Translations under genes and position numbers: made by a program | Shown: positions 1 through 7,134 of the stretch, piece by piece | Numbering within the stretch: the stretch's first letter is position 1 | How the letters are laid out: each line of letters opens with the position of its first letter | NCBI GenBank assembly: GCA_964553795.1 | Contig: CAZKMR010000025.1 | Span: 1-49,179 of the forward strand | Length of the DNA stretch: 49,179 nt | Direction: 5' to 3' | Source: JADLHS01 sp964553795 | GTDB lineage: Bacteria; Verrucomicrobiota; Verrucomicrobiia; Limisphaerales; JADLHS01 | The notes under the pieces: model-generated | The model's input: only the letters and a program-made list of their open reading frames with translations | What the model was told of the DNA's origin: nothing | Databases searched by the model: none

Positions 1-348
1 TACTATCGCCCCACACGGCCCAACTACGTTGTGAGCGGTACGGTACTCGGCGCGGCTTCCGGCGCTTTGATTGGGGCCGCCGACCATAATGCCGGCAAAG
101 GCGCCGCCATCGGTGCGGCGACCGGTTTGATTTTAGGCAGCGTCGCCGAACACGCAGCACAAGCCGACGAACGCCGGACCGCTTCATCAACGGTGGCCGG
201 CCCCGACCATACTCCAATCGTCAGCATTTCGCCGCCTGCCCCCAAAGCGGAAATCACCTCGCAATCCGCGGCTAATTCGACGTACTTCTGGACACCGCGA
301 CCGCAAATCGCCGATGCCCCGCGCGTGCCGGATGCGCCGACGTTCTAA
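1..348 (+). CDS. Glycine-zipper envelope protein, 5' end cut by window
   Basis: The frame is open from base 1, so the gene begins outside the window; the GTG at 31 is probably internal. The visible part has an alternating Gly/Ala stretch (GTVLGAASGALIGA, then GKGAAIGAATGLILGSVAEH), typical of the glycine-zipper segments of small outer-membrane or envelope lipoproteins. A Pro/Ala/Ser-rich low-complexity tail follows and ends at the TAA at 346-348. The role is unknown. It lies 126 bp upstream of an LpoB-like lipoprotein on the same strand, so an envelope function is a reasonable guess. The missing N-terminus would show whether it is a lipoprotein. Confidence 0.7.
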   Translation, partial: YYRPTRPNYVVSGTVLGAASGALIGAADHNAGKGAAIGAATGLILGSVAEHAAQADERRTASSTVAGPDHTPIVSISPPAPKAEITSQSAANSTYFWTPRPQIADAPRVPDAPTF

Positions 349-474
349 TCACAATTTTCAACCCCCGGATGAACGCTGACTGTTCCCATTCGAGTGCGCG
401 CTTGTTTCCCTTGCCCATCCGTGTTCATCTGTGGTTATCCGAGGTTGAATCGAATTTTTAACTGCCAGCAAACT

Positions 475-1098
475 ATGAAAACCATCGTTAAACTCACTGT
501 TACTTTCACCACCGCCGCGCTTGTGGTCGGCTGCGCTTCCCGCGGCGTTCAGAATCCCTCCGGCGTGCCCGTCACCCGCTTGAACGCCGACGAACAAGGC
601 TTTGTCGCCGGCACGGGCGTGGAATCACAGGACCTCGTGGCTGTGACCGATAAAATGGCTCGCAGCATTCTGGGCATTCAGCCAATTGCCAACGCGGCGA
701 CGCCGCCAATCATCGTCTTGGATCCGGTGGAAAACAAAACGCGCTTTCCAATCAACAAAGACATTTTCCTCACGCGCATTCGCTCGGAACTGAACAAACG
801 TTCCGGCGGCAAGGTGACGTTCCTGGCACGCGAACGGATGGCCGCGCTGGAGAAGGAACGCAATCTCAAACGCGAAGGCGCAGTGACCGCCACGAGCGAT
901 CCCGGCGTGCAGGAATTCAAGGGTGCGGATTATTTCCTGACCGGCTCGTTGGAAGGCATGTCCACGCGCACGGCGGCCGGCACGAGTGATTACATTCTTT
1001 ACGCGTTTCAACTAATCGACGCGCGCACCAGCGCCATCGTGTGGGAGGACAACGCGGAAATCAAAAAGCAGGGGCTCGAAGACGCGGCGTATCGGTGA
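475..1098 (+). CDS. lpoB: LpoB-like penicillin-binding-protein activator lipoprotein
   Basis: A 207-aa lipoprotein. I use the ATG at 475, not upstream GTG codons, because it starts a clean lipoprotein signal peptide (MKTIVKLTVTFTTAALVVGC, lipobox Cys20). The body matches the LpoB family: a segment reading IVLDPVENKTRFPINKDIFL, then ADYFLTGSLEGM, and a C-terminal YAFQLIDARTSAIVWED strand closely resembling the end of E. coli LpoB. In E. coli, LpoB is an outer-membrane lipoprotein that stimulates the peptidoglycan synthase PBP1B. The C-terminus ends at a TGA directly before the N gap. It is followed, across the gap, by a COG3014-type lipoprotein and YcfL, the partner genes seen in gammaproteobacteria. 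The family assignment is strong; activation of a PBP here is inferred. Confidence 0.82.
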   Translation: MKTIVKLTVTFTTAALVVGCASRGVQNPSGVPVTRLNADEQGFVAGTGVESQDLVAVTDKMARSILGIQPIANAATPPIIVLDPVENKTRFPINKDIFLTRIRSELNKRSGGKVTFLARERMAALEKERNLKREGAVTATSDPGVQEFKGADYFLTGSLEGMSTRTAAGTSDYILYAFQLIDARTSAIVWEDNAEIKKQGLEDAAYR

Positions 1099-1099
1099 A

Positions 1100-1199
1100 N
1101 NNNNNNNNNNNNNNNNNNNNNNNNNNNNNNNNNNNNNNNNNNNNNNNNNNNNNNNNNNNNNNNNNNNNNNNNNNNNNNNNNNNNNNNNNNNNNNNNNNN
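1100..1199. other. Scaffold gap (100 N)
   Basis: A run of exactly 100 N. The flanks (ending ATCGGTGAA, resuming GGGTTGCGCC) share no sequence, so bases are really missing here. The gap removes the start codon and the hydrophobic part of the signal peptide of the downstream lipoprotein, whose lipobox Cys is the second codon after the gap. Its true length is unknown, since 100 N is a conventional placeholder. Confidence 0.98.
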
Positions 1200-1200
1200 G

Positions 1201-2334
1201 GGTTGCGCCAGCACGCCGACGTATCGCGTTCCATTGACCGGCGACATCATGGTGGACGGACCACGCATGATCGCCGAGGGTCCGCCGCGCGACAAAGTGC
1301 TGTGGCAATACCGCACCGCCGCCGCAGCGATGCGACGCGGCCAGTTTGATTTTGCCAGGCAGTTGCTCGACGATGCGTTGCTCACGTTGGGCGGTGTTTA
1401 TGGTGAGGATGCCGAAGCGCGCAAATCCCGCGGTTTGTTCAGCAAGGAATCCCGCAAGACCTTCATCGGCGAACCCTACGAACGCAGCATGGCGTATTTT
1501 TATCGCGGCGTGTTGTATTGGAGGGATGGCGAATTGGACAATGCCCGCGCGTGTTTTCGCAGTGCGGAATTTGAGGACAGCGACGCGGAAAATGCCGAGT
1601 ATAAAGGTGATTGGGTCTTGCCCGATTATCTCGCCGGCCTGGCGACAACCAAGCTCGGCGGCAACGGCGCGGACGAACTGAAACGCGCCCGCGCCAATGC
1701 GAAAAATGTGAATCTGCCCGATTATCAACCGCAGGCGAATGTCTTGTTCATCCTCGAGTATGGCCCGGGACCGGAAAAATACACAGCCGGTGAATACGAT
1801 GAACAACTGCGCTTTCGCACCCGTCCGGCGCCGGTGCTTTCCGCCCAGATCAAAACCGGCGCGATCAATCAACAGGTGGCGCCGTGTGACAATTTGAATT
1901 TCCAGGCCACCACGCGCGGCGGTCGCGTCATGGACCATGTGCTCGCCAACAAAGCGGTGTTCAAGTCCACCACCAGCGCCGCTGGCGACGCAGCCATATT
2001 TACCGGGGCAGTGCTGGCGAGCGGGCGGCACCATCGCAACAGCGCGGCGGATGAAATTGGATTGGGACTGATCGCCGCCGGCCTTATCAGCAAAATATTC
2101 TCCGCCGCCGCGACGCCGGAGGCCGATGCGCGGGCATGGGACAATTTGCCGCAGTTCATCAGCTTCGCCACGTTGAAGCTTTCGCCCGGCGAACACGTCG
2201 TAACGGTGGAGTTCAACGATGCCCACGGCGCCGCGATTTCAAAACTGACAAAAACCATCAACGTGAATGTGCCGACTGAAGGAGACAAGGTCGTCTTTGT
2301 CAGCGACACTTCCACAACCCCGCAAACGCAATGA
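1201..2334 (+). CDS. COG3014-type TPR-like lipoprotein, 5' end lost in gap
   Basis: 377 codons are visible. The frame is open back to the gap and its first residues are GCASTPTYRVPLTGD, i.e. the end of a lipobox with Cys at 1204-1206, so this is a lipoprotein whose signal peptide lies in the N run. The TTG at 1234 is only an internal codon. A TPR-like helical region (SMAYFYRGVLYWRDGELDNA and following) is succeeded by a beta-rich C-terminal half. The position between LpoB and YcfL homologues, and the general architecture, fit the COG3014 family that accompanies these genes in Vibrio and Shewanella. The stop overlaps the ycfL start by 4 bp (ATGA), indicating translational coupling. The function is unknown, probably in envelope or peptidoglycan assembly. 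Confidence 0.7.
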   Translation, partial: GCASTPTYRVPLTGDIMVDGPRMIAEGPPRDKVLWQYRTAAAAMRRGQFDFARQLLDDALLTLGGVYGEDAEARKSRGLFSKESRKTFIGEPYERSMAYFYRGVLYWRDGELDNARACFRSAEFEDSDAENAEYKGDWVLPDYLAGLATTKLGGNGADELKRARANAKNVNLPDYQPQANVLFILEYGPGPEKYTAGEYDEQLRFRTRPAPVLSAQIKTGAINQQVAPCDNLNFQATTRGGRVMDHVLANKAVFKSTTSAAGDAAIFTGAVLASGRHHRNSAADEIGLGLIAAGLISKIFSAAATPEADARAWDNLPQFISFATLKLSPGEHVVTVEFNDAHGAAISKLTKTINVNVPTEGDKVVFVSDTSTTPQTQ

Positions 2335-2750
2335 AGACCAAACTCATCGTCCTCGTTCCCGTGGCCGCCGCGCTGGTCGTGGCCGGTTGCAGCACTTACG
2401 ACAAAGGCCCGTATCTGCCGGAGCAATCCAAAACGCCCGCCTACGAAAGCACGGAGAACTTCGTCCTGCTTGATCCTGGGGTGCAATACTCCATCACCTG
2501 CACCGGCATCAACGAGCGCACGCTGCCGGATGGCCGCTTGGAAGTTACTGCGCAGATTCGCAATCGCGAAAATCGCCGCATTGAAGTGCAGGTGAACTGT
2601 GTGTTCAAAGACGGCAACATGGTCAGCACTGGCGATGAAACGCCGTTCAAACCGCTCATCCTGACCGAGAACGCCACCGAAAGCGTCACGTTCACTTCGA
2701 TGAACAGCGCCGCGAAGAAATACACGATTCGCGTTCGGCAGGCGCGCTAA
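2331..2750 (+). CDS. ycfL: YcfL-family (DUF1425) lipoprotein
   Basis: A 139-aa lipoprotein with signal peptide and lipobox (LVVAGCSTYD, Cys near residue 20). The mature part reads as a single immunoglobulin-like beta domain, with the YcfL-type pattern of testing 'improved' bonds between residues: VTAQIRNRENRRIEVQV, then FKDGNM, then a late ENATESVTFTSMNSAAKKYTI strand. In E. coli ycfL lies next to lpoB, and here the order lpoB, COG3014-type, ycfL is kept, with an ATGA overlap to the preceding gene. The molecular role of YcfL is not established; the linkage suggests it helps LpoB or outer-membrane to peptidoglycan communication. The call rests on fold pattern plus synteny. Confidence 0.72.
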   Translation: MKTKLIVLVPVAAALVVAGCSTYDKGPYLPEQSKTPAYESTENFVLLDPGVQYSITCTGINERTLPDGRLEVTAQIRNRENRRIEVQVNCVFKDGNMVSTGDETPFKPLILTENATESVTFTSMNSAAKKYTIRVRQAR

Positions 2751-2953
2751 GAGCGTCGGCGCAACTTCTCTAGTCGTTCCGATGATTGCGTCGGCGGGGC
2801 GACCGGCGCGCGATTACTGGTGGCCGGTTCTGCTGCTGCCAGCCTGACCGGCTTGGCGGCGGGCAACGGCTCACGAGTGGGTAACGGTCGGGCCGAAGCC
2901 AAACCACGAGACAATACATTCAGCAGCGCTGATCGGACTAAGGGATTAGACAT
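2747..2953 (-). CDS. Possible small Pro/Ala/Arg-rich protein
   Basis: A 68-aa open frame starting at the ATG at 2953. A GAGGAAG Shine-Dalgarno-like stretch lies 4-5 bases upstream, stronger than most sites in this window. The product (MSNPLVRSALLNVLSRGLAS then a Pro/Ala/Arg-rich tail) has no recognisable domain, signal peptide or membrane helix. Its stop overlaps the end of ycfL on the opposite strand. The good ribosome-binding site argues for a real gene, but composition alone could produce this frame in GC-rich DNA. Confidence 0.35.
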   Translation of the reverse strand: MSNPLVRSALLNVLSRGLASARPLPTREPLPAAKPVRLAAAEPATSNRAPVAPPTQSSERLEKLRRRS

Positions 2954-2956
2954 CAC

Positions 2957-3246
2957 ACTTCCTCACCATGGTGCTACGCTTCTGGCACTGATTTGGATGC
3001 AGGCGGCAGTTAAATTTTTNNNNNNNNNNNNNNNNNNNNNNNNNNNNNNNNNNNNNNNNNNNNNNNNNNNNNNNNNNNNNNNNNNNNNNNNNNNNNNNNN
3101 NNNNNNNNNNNNNNNNNNNACCATGGTGCTACGCTTCTGGCACTGATTTGGATGCAGGCGGCAGTTAAATTTTTTGAATTGCCCGAAATAGGTGGTGGCA
3201 GGTGAACCCGCCGACCTATCATCAAGCGCGATTCATTCACAAATCT
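2957..3246. other. Intergenic region around the second gap
   Basis: Apart from the duplicated 55 bp and the 100 N, only about 130 bp of unique sequence lies between the small minus-strand frame and the next plus-strand gene. I see no hairpin followed by a T-run and no convincing -35/-10 pair. A GTG at 3202 is a possible alternative start for the next gene. Confidence 0.5.
2965..3174. repeat. Identical 55-bp sequence on both sides of an N gap (assembly overlap)
   Basis: Bases 2965-3019 and 3120-3174 are the same 55 bases (both start ACCATGGTGCTACGC and end CAGTTAAATTTTT). They abut a 100-N run at 3020-3119 directly. This is what results when two contigs overlapping by one k-mer are scaffolded without being merged. 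The likely true sequence joins base 3019 to base 3175 with no missing DNA. It should not be read as a biological direct repeat. Confidence 0.85.
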
Positions 3247-4617
3247 ATGGATTCCTCGGCCTCAGAAGCAACACGAGTCAAAGCCGCCATCGGCCAAATG
3301 AGCTTGTTGCAGGCGTTACGCGAACGGCGCTCGCGCCGATTTGGGCTGGGCATGAAAATTCCAGCGGGGCCGCTGGCTTTCGAAAGCCGCCACCAACCGA
3401 AGCCTTTGACTGAAGCGGAAGAAGCCGCGCTGGTGTTCGCGGCTGGTGGAATTGCCGGACATGCGTTGGCCGATTTGAACTATGCCACGGAGGGGGGCGG
3501 CAGCATTATGGCCGGGCTCGTGGCGCGCACAGTTGCCAGCGGCGATGGTTTGCAAACCGTTTCGCTGATTGTCACCAATGACGAAGCCACTTATCTCATC
3601 CGCAAGCCGCGCGAACTTCCAGCGAACGAAATCGCGAGGTTAATTGAACTCGGCCAACGCGGGGAATTCACCGAGCTGTATCGCCGCTGTCGCGTGAAAC
3701 TCAGGGATGGTCGCACTACTACACCGACCGAACCGCTGTTCAACATCAATGCGAACCGCTGGGCGGCGCACGCGCCTGGCACGAGTTATTTCCTCCCCGT
3801 GAACGATCTGACGTTCATGTACATCAACGGGCTGCTGGAAATCCTGAATGAACACACCGGCGCGTTCATTCTCGACGAGCGGAACAACTTTCTTCCGGCG
3901 GGTCTGGCGAAGTTCGCCAAAGATCACGGTGGACATTTGGAATGCGACCCAAACCAGGGTCGCGTGGTGACGGTGCGGCAGGTCGAACAATTCGTGAGCG
4001 AATTTGTGACGATCGAACAAGGAATGATGCTCCAAAATCTCGGCCTCATGGCGGAGGCGTTGGGAGTGGGCGGCTATCCAAATTTCGCGAATCACGAATT
4101 CGCCTGGTTTCAGGCGCTCGGATTTCGGATGCAACAAATGCCGGCGAACCGCTACGTCGGCGCAGGTTGGTTGCCGTCATTGGCGATGAAATTTCTCAAA
4201 CGCAATCCGACCATTCCCTATCCGGTCGGGCTGGAGCGCGATGGCGAAGTGTTGTTGAAACCATTTTGCCCGCCGTATTACGCGACCATGACCGAGGCCG
4301 TGCAGGCGGTGGTCGAGGGAAAGTTTGGCGCTCAAGGTTTGTTCCGCAGCGCCGGAGCGGGCAGTGCGTGGAATGACCAAAACCAGGTAACGCAAACTGT
4401 CGCGCCACCGAGTGCGGCGACGATTGCTGCGGTCACAGCGCATTGCGAATATCTGTGGTCGCGCTACGGGCGTTTCCCGGTTTACATGCCGCCGTATCGG
4501 ACGGTGTTGGGATTTCAGGCGGCGCATTTGGACGCGGAGTTCTACGATAAGTTTTATCGCCCTGAAGCCCTGAGTGCCGCGCAACGAAACGACTTCAAGC
4601 GGCAAACTCAGGGCTAA
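3247..4617 (+). CDS. Uncharacterised 456-aa protein, perhaps nitroreductase-like
   Basis: I do not firmly recognise this protein. The ATG at 3247 is chosen; a GTG at 3202 and an ATG at 3298 are alternatives, none with a clear Shine-Dalgarno. The N-terminus (SLLQALRERRSRRFGLGMKI, then LTEAEEAALVFAAGGIAGHA) recalls the RRSxR and following helix of nitroreductase/SagB-type FMN proteins, but the rest (IVTNDEATYLIRKP, PGTSYFLPVNDLTFMYINGL, FCPPYYATMTEAVQAVV) does not follow the usual nitroreductase pattern, and the length is about twice that of a simple nitroreductase. There is no signal peptide or membrane helix, so it should be cytoplasmic. It is a single-gene unit, followed 167 bp later by a PEP-CTERM gene. 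Confidence 0.6.
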   Translation: MDSSASEATRVKAAIGQMSLLQALRERRSRRFGLGMKIPAGPLAFESRHQPKPLTEAEEAALVFAAGGIAGHALADLNYATEGGGSIMAGLVARTVASGDGLQTVSLIVTNDEATYLIRKPRELPANEIARLIELGQRGEFTELYRRCRVKLRDGRTTTPTEPLFNINANRWAAHAPGTSYFLPVNDLTFMYINGLLEILNEHTGAFILDERNNFLPAGLAKFAKDHGGHLECDPNQGRVVTVRQVEQFVSEFVTIEQGMMLQNLGLMAEALGVGGYPNFANHEFAWFQALGFRMQQMPANRYVGAGWLPSLAMKFLKRNPTIPYPVGLERDGEVLLKPFCPPYYATMTEAVQAVVEGKFGAQGLFRSAGAGSAWNDQNQVTQTVAPPSAATIAAVTAHCEYLWSRYGRFPVYMPPYRTVLGFQAAHLDAEFYDKFYRPEALSAAQRNDFKRQTQG

Positions 4618-4784
4618 TTCTGTCACCGGCGCTGACCGCGCGAAAAATTTTCTTCCGTTCGTGCATCCAGTTGGCTGCGGGCCGCGTATGGCTTTGTGTA
4701 TGGCGAAACCCGGTTAACCCCTGCGAGATCGAAGTGACGCTCGCCGCCATGCGCAGTAGCAAACCAAAAACAATCAAGACTCAC

Positions 4785-5657
4785 ATGAAAACCCTCAAAT
4801 CCTCCCTCTTTGTTGGTACGGCTTGTTGCCTGTTGAGCGCGGCGAATGCCCAAGCCGCCACGCTCCTCGGGCTGTATGACAGTCTCGAAGGCCAAGGACT
4901 GTATGTCTTCGACTCCGCCAATTCCTGGTATGGCAATTCATTCTACGTTTCCGGTGTTGGCGCGGGCGAGAAGTTGCTGGCCATCGATTCGCGTCCGGCA
5001 AACGGTCAGGTCTATGCGCTGAGTTCCGGTAGCTCCATTTACACGATTAATCTGGGCACGGGCGTCGCGACGAAAGTCGGCTCGGGCTTTACCACGCTTT
5101 TGACCGGAACGCACTTTGGATTTGATTTCAATCCGACGATTGATCGCATCCGCATCGTGGGTAACGACGGCCAGAACCTGGTCGCGCATCCGGACACGGG
5201 CGCGGCGAATGTGGCCACAACCGTTCCAGTGTTCTACGGCGCTGGCGATCCCAACTTCGGTATGACCCCCAATGTCGTGCATCACGCCTACGACAATAAT
5301 TTCAGTGGCGCGACCACCAGTCAGTTGCGGGCGATTGATGTGGATCGCGACATCTTGGTGACGCAAGCCAACAACGCCGGGACGCTTGGCACGATCGGAT
5401 CGCTGGGATTCGATGCGAAGCGCAATGGTGGATTTGATGTGGATGTAAACGGCGTCGGTTGGTTCGCCCATGCCGACGGTCTTACCAGTTCCTCGCTTTA
5501 TACGATCAATCTGGCGACCGGTGCGGGTACGCTCGTGGGGCAGTTGCCGTGCAATATCATGGGGCTGACGGCGATTGATCCGGCGCTCGTGCCTGAACCG
5601 AGTACGCTGGCGCTAGTGGGCCTGGGTGGATTGGCGTTGTTGCGGCGCCGGAAGTAA
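4785..5657 (+). CDS. DUF4394-like secreted protein with PEP-CTERM sorting signal
   Basis: 290 aa from the ATG at 4785; the open frame runs further upstream but lacks coding character. A signal peptide (SSLFVGTACCLLSAANAQAA) is followed by repeated short beta motifs (LLAIDSRPANGQVYAL, FNPTIDRIRIVGNDGQN, IDPALVPEPST) typical of DUF4394-type beta-propeller-like secreted proteins. The last 22 residues are a textbook PEP-CTERM tail: VPEPST, a hydrophobic helix, and RRRK. In PEP-CTERM systems an exosortase processes such tails for export or surface attachment, usually in exopolysaccharide-producing bacteria. No exosortase lies in this window, but an exopolysaccharide export operon does (35303-39905). 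A strong terminator follows. Confidence 0.85.
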   Translation: MKTLKSSLFVGTACCLLSAANAQAATLLGLYDSLEGQGLYVFDSANSWYGNSFYVSGVGAGEKLLAIDSRPANGQVYALSSGSSIYTINLGTGVATKVGSGFTTLLTGTHFGFDFNPTIDRIRIVGNDGQNLVAHPDTGAANVATTVPVFYGAGDPNFGMTPNVVHHAYDNNFSGATTSQLRAIDVDRDILVTQANNAGTLGTIGSLGFDAKRNGGFDVDVNGVGWFAHADGLTSSSLYTINLATGAGTLVGQLPCNIMGLTAIDPALVPEPSTLALVGLGGLALLRRRK

Positions 5658-5680
5658 ACGCGACGCGTCGCTAAAAAATT

Positions 5681-5715
5681 AAACCAGTGAGAAGCGCCCC
5701 TCTCACTGGTTTTTT
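5681..5715 (+). terminator. Intrinsic terminator after the PEP-CTERM gene
   Basis: A 12-bp inverted repeat, AAACCAGTGAGA (5681-5692) with TCTCACTGGTTT (5701-5712), encloses an 8-base loop and runs into a T tract (5710-5715). It lies 24 bp after the stop codon. The A-run on the other side also lets it serve the converging minus-strand anti-sigma gene, whose stop is at 5733. Confidence 0.9.
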
Positions 5716-5732
5716 ATTGTTTGATTCGATGC

Positions 5733-6344
5733 TCAAGCCATCGCAAATGCTACGAGCGGATCATCCGTCGTGAGCACGGCGATCAATGTGCAGCCTGCGA
5801 CTGAATAATTCTCCTCGTGCTGCGAACCGCCATCGGCGTGGTGAAAATCACCCGCACCGAGGCGGCGATTGCCGATGTGTAGGTCGCCGGAGAGGATGTA
5901 GAAATCTTCCGGGCCGGCATTGATGTGCGCCGGATAGCGCGCCCCGGGATCGAGCTTACCCATGAGCACCGCATAGCCGCGTTCTTTTTCCAAGGAGAGC
6001 AGTTTGATGTAAGTGCCGGGAATCGGCAGCGGCTTCCAATCGCGCGCTCCGGGCGCGTCCATGAAACTCAGCCCGGGAATCTGCGGTGGGAGCGAGTCCT
6101 TTGCTGATTTCTTACCTGCAGGCAACGAGTCAATTCGTTGCAAAACTTTATCGCGCAACCCGCCGGGCAACGGTTGCTGGGGCGAGGTCAGAGCCATCAA
6201 ATCCGTCGTGCGCTGCAACTCCCGCACGAGCTGGCGCAATTCCTCATTGCCGCGCAGTTCGCTTTCAAACGTGGTTTGTTCCGCGCCTTCCAGCGCGCCC
6301 AACGCGTAGAGACTGGCTTGTTCTTGTTGTTGCTCGCTAATCAT
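5733..6344 (-). CDS. ChrR-type cupin anti-sigma factor with zinc-less N-terminal domain
   Basis: 203 aa. Residues 1-70 form a helical anti-sigma domain (ASLYALGALEGAEQTTFESE) of the RskA/ChrR kind. It has no Cys in this region, so the His/Cys zinc site usual in ChrR is absent. Residues about 110-195 are a cupin (GYAVLMGKLDPGARYPAH, then EDFYILSGDL, then GAGDFHHADGGSQHEE), with candidate metal ligands H140, E146 and H176. In Rhodobacter, ChrR holds the sigma factor RpoE and releases it on singlet-oxygen stress. The gene starts inside the end of the ECF sigma gene (ATGA overlap), as expected for a sigma/anti-sigma pair. Function as an anti-sigma factor is well supported; the signal sensed is unknown. 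Confidence 0.85.
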   Translation of the reverse strand: MISEQQQEQASLYALGALEGAEQTTFESELRGNEELRQLVRELQRTTDLMALTSPQQPLPGGLRDKVLQRIDSLPAGKKSAKDSLPPQIPGLSFMDAPGARDWKPLPIPGTYIKLLSLEKERGYAVLMGKLDPGARYPAHINAGPEDFYILSGDLHIGNRRLGAGDFHHADGGSQHEENYSVAGCTLIAVLTTDDPLVAFAMA

Positions 6345-6916
6345 AGGTAGCCCTGCAAATGTTCGCGGAGCTTCAGCATTCCGCGGCGAATCCGGGCTTT
6401 CACGGTTCCCAGTGGTTCTCCCAAGGCTTCTGCAATTTCAACATGCGTCTGACCGCCAAAGAATGCCATTTCGATGACGCGCTTCTGGTCGGCGGGCAAA
6501 CTGGAAACGGTGGCGTGAATCTGGCGCACGGTTTCCGGGTCCAGTTGCTCCATGGCCACGGTGCCAGGCTGTTCACCCACGGTGGTAATCAAATTGTCCT
6601 CAAACTGGGTGGCCAGCTTGGCGCGCCGTTGCCGGGCTCGCAAGCGGTCAATCGCGCGATTGCGCGCAATTCGCATCGCCCAGTGAAACGGTGAGCCCAG
6701 CATCCGATCAAACGTCCCCGCTTTTTCCCAGATTTGCACAAATACGTCTTGCACGACTTCCTCCGCTTCGTGGGCATCTCCTAAAATGCGCACGGCAGTC
6801 GCAAACAATGGTGCGGCTATCTGGTCGTAGAATTCGGCCAACGCCTGGCGGTCATGCGCGGCCACGCGTCGAAGGAGTTCGACTTGAAGTTCCTCGGCCG
6901 TGTCGGGATCAAGCAT
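6341..6916 (-). CDS. ECF RNA polymerase sigma factor (RpoE-like)
   Basis: 191 aa, the normal size for an ECF sigma factor. Region 2 is clear (DAHEAEEVVQDVFVQIWEKA, then FHWAMRIARNRAIDRLR), and so is region 4 (LPADQKRVIEMAFFGGQTHV, EIAEALGEPLGTVKARIRRG). It directs RNA polymerase to a stress regulon and should be held inactive by the overlapping downstream cupin anti-sigma factor. The partner type suggests the ECF group linked to ChrR proteins. The start is the ATG at 6916, with no good Shine-Dalgarno. A 218-bp gap separates it from the FadL-type gene upstream on the same strand; an autoregulated promoter probably lies there, but I could not identify one. Confidence 0.92.
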   Translation of the reverse strand: MLDPDTAEELQVELLRRVAAHDRQALAEFYDQIAAPLFATAVRILGDAHEAEEVVQDVFVQIWEKAGTFDRMLGSPFHWAMRIARNRAIDRLRARQRRAKLATQFEDNLITTVGEQPGTVAMEQLDPETVRQIHATVSSLPADQKRVIEMAFFGGQTHVEIAEALGEPLGTVKARIRRGMLKLREHLQGYL

Positions 6917-7053
6917 ACGGTTCGTTTACGCGTCTTGGGAATCGTCCCGACGCGGACCAGCACTTCCCAGCCTGCCGCGAATCCTTGAGCTTCACCAGTC
7001 ACAAATTCCACTTTGATGATCTTCATAGCCATAAATGACTACGCGGCCACGCC

Positions 7054-7071
7054 CCGGATGGATGCATCCGG
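7054..7071 (-). promoter_or_regulatory. Hairpin upstream of the ECF sigma gene
   Basis: A perfect 7-bp inverted repeat (CCGGATG / CATCCGG) with a 4-base loop lies about 140 bp before the sigma factor start, in the gap after the FadL-type gene. No T-run follows, so it is not a classical terminator. It could be an operator or an mRNA structure. Confidence 0.3.
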
Positions 7072-7134
7072 AACGTGACCGCGACAAGGGTTGAATGGGG
7101 ATGGAACGCGGGGGAACTACGGATGGGCTCCGAA

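Noticed and set aside
1012..2226. Long open frame on the minus strand across the COG3014-type gene and the gap
   Set aside because: It runs through 100 N and is the mirror of a well-supported lipoprotein gene; the translation is rich in His/Arg/Gly without any domain.
2965..3174. 55-bp direct repeat as a transposon target duplication or attachment site
   Set aside because: The copies touch the N run exactly and are identical, which fits unmerged contig ends better than a mobile element; no element genes are present.
4671..4784. Upstream extension of the PEP-CTERM gene
   Set aside because: The ATG at 4785 directly begins a normal signal peptide; the 38 upstream codons have no protein-like features.
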